The notes below the pieces were generated by a model. The model had not been told where the DNA came from. It was given only the letters and a program-made list of their open reading frames with translations, and did no database searches. A stretch of DNA of 64,000 bases from Lophius americanus (taxonomy: Eukaryota; Chordata; Actinopteri; Lophiiformes; Lophiidae): contig JBBDHG010000052.1 of assembly GCA_037951165.1 (NCBI GenBank), forward strand, positions 747,501 through 811,500. Direction: 5' to 3'. A program made the position numbers and the translations under genes. Positions 40,201-46,200 of the stretch are shown in pieces; the stretch's first letter is position 1; each line of letters starts with the position of its first letter.

Positions 40201-43200
40201 ATCTGTTAGAACCGATAAGAAGCATCGCTACAGCGTTTGGAAGCGTTTGGGGGCGATGGTGTGATTCCAAATTCTAGGTTTCATAGTCACTGATGGAGTC
40301 TGCAGTGTATCATTAATCCACATCCACCTTCTGTGTCCTGTCAGCTGATAACGCAGACGTGGGACGGCAGATGCAGGAGGCAGAGAGTAGAGCGACCCAG
40401 CTGGGCCGATCCAAGACTCTGCTCCAGACCCAACTGGAAGACCTGAAGAAACAACTGGACGAGGAGGTCAAGGTCAGTCTGTCTGGAATTCAGATATGCA
40501 AAGTGTCTTTGAATGTAAAAAATGTCGTGTGTCTCAGCTTCAAGTTCTGCATGTGTCTTTGATGTGGTTCTAGTGCAAGCAGACGGCCAGCAGCAGCCTG
40601 AGCTCTCTGCGGCAGGAGTGCGAGACACTGAAGGAGCAGCTGGAGGAGGAGCAGGAGAGCAAGCAGGAGCTGCAGCGTCTCATCTCCAAACTCAACAGCG
40701 AGGTTACGCACTGGCGGAGCAAACACGAGTCCGACACCATCCAGCACGCGGACGAGCTGGAGGACACCAAGTACGTTCATGTGGATACAGGCAGTGTGGG
40801 CACATGGTGGGGCGAATCATCAGGAGGAGCAGACAAGGCAAAGGAGGCTCCACTCCCACAGTAAACCTGAATCAGTTACCAAACACACAGTTGCCAAAAT
40901 ACAAAATTATGATTATCAGTTGCCAAAATATTCTTCAGAATATCAGCGCTTAAATGTTACTCATTTACTGATGCATACACTTTTTTATTAAATTTAATTA
41001 TATTATATCAAATTAAATTACAGAATAAAAAAAAAAACTTAAATGAATCAAAAAAGTATGGATTTGATGTCACAAAGGAAAGCAAATGTTACTGGTATTC
41101 AACACTTTTTAGTTGGTAGAAATTCTAAACTACCTTAAGTTTTCCCGACTCATTCATATTAATTTATTTGAGCATTTCTGTTTTTGAAATTGGAAAATAT
41201 AAAGCTACCATGAAGGCGCTTCATAGCACCGAAAACATCCCAAACCCACCAAAAATTGTCCATCTACAGACAAAAATAGAGAAATGTGCCTTTCATACAT
41301 TTCACTAATCGACACTGACGTACTTCACTGTGTCCTTCATGTCGACATAGATACAACCACAAGATGGCAGTGAAGAGTCAAACACTCAGACCACACTTGT
41401 GAACTGAAGGCCAGCAGGACGCCTCCAGCTCGCAAAATGTTTGCATTCGGCCTGCGAGACAATATTTAATTTCTTTTATAACTGGCTCGCTGGTATACAG
41501 CAGAACACCACAGATATAACAAATCCCAGAATGCACTGCAATAGCCAGTGCATCATTCAAGAGCCCCAGCGTCTTCTCCCTGCTTCTCTGTTGTCAGATA
41601 TTATCGTTTATGCAGTCACGCCAATTATATTCTAGAATAATCCTTGGAATAGATGCTATGGAGCCCAGGATGAGATATATAATAAATAATAATAATAATA
41701 CAATTAATTGAGAAAAAGCATTTAAAATGCTAAATAATTAATGTATTAGTAAGTCGCACAGGCATATTAGTAAATAGATGGCACGTTTTAATTACTTGGC
41801 GAGGTGCGTTCACGTCCTCCAGCTGTTCAACATGTTTCAGTACTGTTGCTTTAAAAACACGAAAACATTAAGTTCATTATATTTAATTTGAAATTCGCCT
41901 GGGGGCTATTCATGGACATTACTGTTTTCTGAGGAGCAGCTGCTCCTGACTGCAGAAACAGATATTAGGAGCAACAGTCAGACTGTGTTGGCCTTCTTAG
42001 CCTGGGTTCTCCTGAGTCTGGGCTCACCAATGAACCTTTCACACCCGAATGTTTCCCAGCAGTGAAAGCGATGTGTGTTTGAACAGGAAGAAACTGGCGA
42101 CCAGACTCCAGGAGTCTGAGGAGGCAGTGGAAGCCACCCAGGCCAAATGTTCCTCATTGGAGAAAACTAAGCAGCGGCTGCAAGGAGAGGTGGAGGAGCT
42201 CTGCATGGACCTTGAGAAGGTAGAGCCACGCACATGTTGTGTTGGTGCCCCAGCGCCAAGAACTGTCACGTTGTTATTTCTACGTTTCCCTTTCCAGGCC
42301 AGCAGCTGTGGCCAGGCTCTGGACAAGAAGCAAAAGATCCTGGAGAAGCAGCTGGGAGACTGGAAGCAGAAGTGTGAGGAGCTGGTGGTGGAGGTGGAGG
42401 GTTGTCAGAAGGAGAGTAGGCAGCACGCCAGCGAGCTCTTCAAGCTAAAGACGGCTCATGAAGAATCTTTGGAGCAGCTGGAGGCCGTTCGCAGGGAGAA
42501 CAAGGCCTATCAGGGTATGAGAATGCACAGGACACGGGGCTAGTAGCTTAGCTTACATTAGCATGATTAAAACTTCCAATGCTCAAACCAAGATGTCTGG
42601 AGATTCACAGCAACAGTTTTCTCCCAAAACAGTGCTTCTCAAACTTTACATCAATGTCTTCATCACCCTTTGAATCATTTTTACAAGCCATGATTAGGGC
42701 CAAAAAAAAGAAGGTTATTGCCATTTTCAGGATGATAAAAATAAATCTTTCTATTTCGGAAGCAAAGTCAGGATTATGAAAAAAGATTACGTGATTTTCT
42801 TTGTTTAAAATTGTTCAACTATTAAGAAATCAAAACTAAAAAATGTTTAATCTTCATAACCTAATTCTCTTCCATATAATTAAAATAACTAAACTGAATT
42901 AAAAGAAGATTTTAAGAATTTAAAGAAATAATCAGGTAAAAACATGAAATTTTTCAAGTTATAACGTTAAACACATTTTTACATGTTATTTTTTTGCAAG
43001 GCAGCAATGTACTTCCGTAGCTATCAGCTTTCTTTTGGCAGCTAAATCAACAATCATATGTTCTTCTGTTCTTGCGTGGCCTTTTTCTTTTTTGTGACAG
43101 AGGAGATAGCAGACCTCACAGACCAGCTATCAGACGGAGGGAAAATTGTCCACGAGCTCCACAAAGCAAAGAAGAAGATCGAGATGGAGAAGGATGAGTT

Positions 43201-46200
43201 ACAGGCTTCACTGGAAGAGTCTGAGGCAGCGCTGGAGGTATGGTCAGAAATATTCTGAAAATCTGATCAGGAAAGCTTACTGGGTCATCAGAGTGTGTTA
43301 CATAGGAGGCGTACCGCTAATACGTCACGGTGTCATGACTATAGGGCACGGTCTTCAAATAAAGGGTCATCTCTCTTTAGAAGTAAATTCATCAAACTTC
43401 CAACAATATGAACTTGACAGATTTTCTGAGACCAGATCATCGTAGGAGTATGTAATAAAAATCATTATTTTAGTTCTCTCTAGTTTGTGTTCTTCTAGAG
43501 TTTCATTTTCAATTTTCAATTTTCTCTGTAGTTTTTGTTTCCATTTAATGTGTCTATATAGTTTAAGTTTGTCTATATTTACACTGTCTCTGTAGTTTCA
43601 GTAGAACTTTCAATAGTTTTATTACCTCCAGTCATATGAATGCTGTTTGTTGTTTCTTCGTTTCAGATTCAAGGGAACGACCTTGTCTAATAAACTCACC
43701 TGTGTTGTATCTAATGCAAATTTCATATTACTCAATGCAGTTATTGTAACTTTTCTCACAAATTGTTCTGTGTGTGCTTCCTTTCTTCCTTCCGGACTTC
43801 CTTTCGCTCAGGCTGAGGAGACCAAAGTGCTGAGGCTGCAGCTGGAGTTGACTCAGGCTAAAGGAGACCTGGAGCGCAGACTTCAGGAGAAGGAGGAAGA
43901 GGCAGAAGCCATCAGGTACTTCAAGTTCCTCCATTTGCCAGCTTATTTCGAACAGATGCTTCGGTACACGGTACATGTACTTCATGAACATGAAAAAGGG
44001 TTTGACCCTTATAGTATCAATGGTCATTTAAATTAGTTTTTTGTTTTCTCAAGGTTAAAAAAATAAATAAATTTAGAAGATTAGTTAGAAGATACGGCAT
44101 AGTTTCTGAATACACAAAAAAATAAGAGAAACCAGAAAGGGTTTTAATACTTTTTCACAGCACAGATTCAACAAATACGTAGATTTAATTTAATGCCGAC
44201 ATAAGTTATGGAAACAACTTCCAACTTCCCACCCGGAGCTAATCATATTATTTCTCTATTCAATCATAAACACAAATTACTTGTAATAGTTTACACCTTT
44301 TAACTGCTTTTTAAACCTTTAATCTTTGTTTTATTTTCCTGACCCATTTTTCCATTAATAAATTGCATCCAACTGTCTTTCATCTTGCCCTTCTTCTCCC
44401 TTCACTGAGGTCAGAGTGTGTGACCTCTGAAGGTAAGGCCTTTTCCTTTAAATCCTCCTCTGCTGTCTCTGCACATACATCCATGCTTCATCTCTGTAAC
44501 ATCTCCACCCTCTTCTGTCAGAAAGAGCCACCAGAGGGCGCTGGAGTCCCTGCAGGCCAGCCTGGATGTGGAGGTGAAAGGCAGAGCTGAGGGCCTGAAG
44601 CTGAAGAAGAAGCTTGAGGGTGACATCAACGAGCTGGAGCTGCAGGTGGACCTGTTCACTAAGAACAATGCAGAGCTCAGCAAGAACAGCAAGAAGATGC
44701 AGCAGCAGATTAAGGTCCGGTGATGATATACAGTCTTTAAAAATGGTCTCATGAAATCATCCTTGAAACCCCTCTCACTGGGTTACCGTCACCCGTCATA
44801 AGGAGCTGCAGGGTCAGCTGGAGGAGGAGGTAAGGAGCCATGAGGAGCACAGGGAGGACCAGGCGGCCATGGAGCGACGCTGTGCCCTTTTGGTGAGCGA
44901 GGGGGAGGAGACTCGTGCAGCCCTGGAGAGTGCCGAGAAGGCCCGAAAGGCCCTGGAGACCGAGCTGCAGGACGGCAATGAGAAATACAGTGACCTCAAC
45001 AACCAGGTAGTGCCTGCTACAACAGGAACATCAGAACAATTCCGGAATGAAATAATCTAAAATCAATTTGAGGATATTTAATATTCAAACTTATAAACTG
45101 TAGTTCTTTTATAAATTTACCTCCATTCTGAATTTAAGTCTAAAGATTCAGAGTTTACTATCGGGTGACATCATCTTTACTTTCAACAAAACTCAGGAAG
45201 TTGTGATGTGATGATGATGTGAGACAGTTGTAGGTCTTTGGGGAGATTGTGATCGCAGGGTCTCCGCCTTAAGCAGCAGCATGGAATATCCCCCCTTCAG
45301 AGTCTGGATACTGCTGGTGGTTGCTGATGACTCTGCTGAATGAGAAGGCTGATGGATCTGCAAGGACTAGTCAGAGATGGGGAATGGAGGACACGTAAAT
45401 GAGCTTGCTACTTCACAGCAGACCCAGAGTAAATGAATGGGAAGAGTCATATTGAGCATGTGAGAAAAGTGAGGATAATAGAGTGGTATGAGAAGTTCTG
45501 AGGCGCGAGTCTTTCTGAGTGAACATTCAATATATCATCATTTGTTCAACAGTCTGAAATGTTGGTTGGCTTATTTGATGCTCCATAACACAACACACAT
45601 TTTCAGTGGGAAACAGGTCGGAACTTTTGAAGGTTAGTCTTTTACCCAAATCCTAAAGCCACGCTTTTTTAAGATGGCAGATTGTCACTTTATCATCTCT
45701 CTGGAATAAGCAGAAGTCCCAGAAGCCAGCTGGATGGCAGCATATGTTGATCCAAAACCTGTATGTTCCCAGAAACTCCATGCAATGTGGACTCCTCAGA
45801 CTAAAGGACACTTTTCCACTTTGCGTCATTCTGTATCCGATGAGCCGGATAAAAGTGGGAGGTGTTTCTAGATGTTGCTGACATAAGGCGTGTGAGTCAA
45901 ATGTTTTTGGTCTTGTGAGCTGTTTATACAGAAATCTATTTTCAAAACAGTTTCTGAGTCTCTCTGAACACACTTCGTAGAATTATGTGAGGTTTAGCAC
46001 AACCTAAGGGGTCAAAGGTCACTGGTCCTCGCCCCTTACCTTCAGGGATTTCTCTAGATTCTTTCTATCTGTTGATCACATTATGGTTTGTGGACTGGGA
46101 AATCCTCGAATTCTGGACCGACCTTGTAAACTGTTGGGCTGTTTACCCATAATCCTCTTTACCTGAAGCAGGGCCCACTCAGCTGTTTCTGATTATTCAT

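Noticed and set aside
40522..40953. A 143-codon frame overlapping a myosin exon
   Set aside because: Wrong-frame shadow of the exon 40574-40770.
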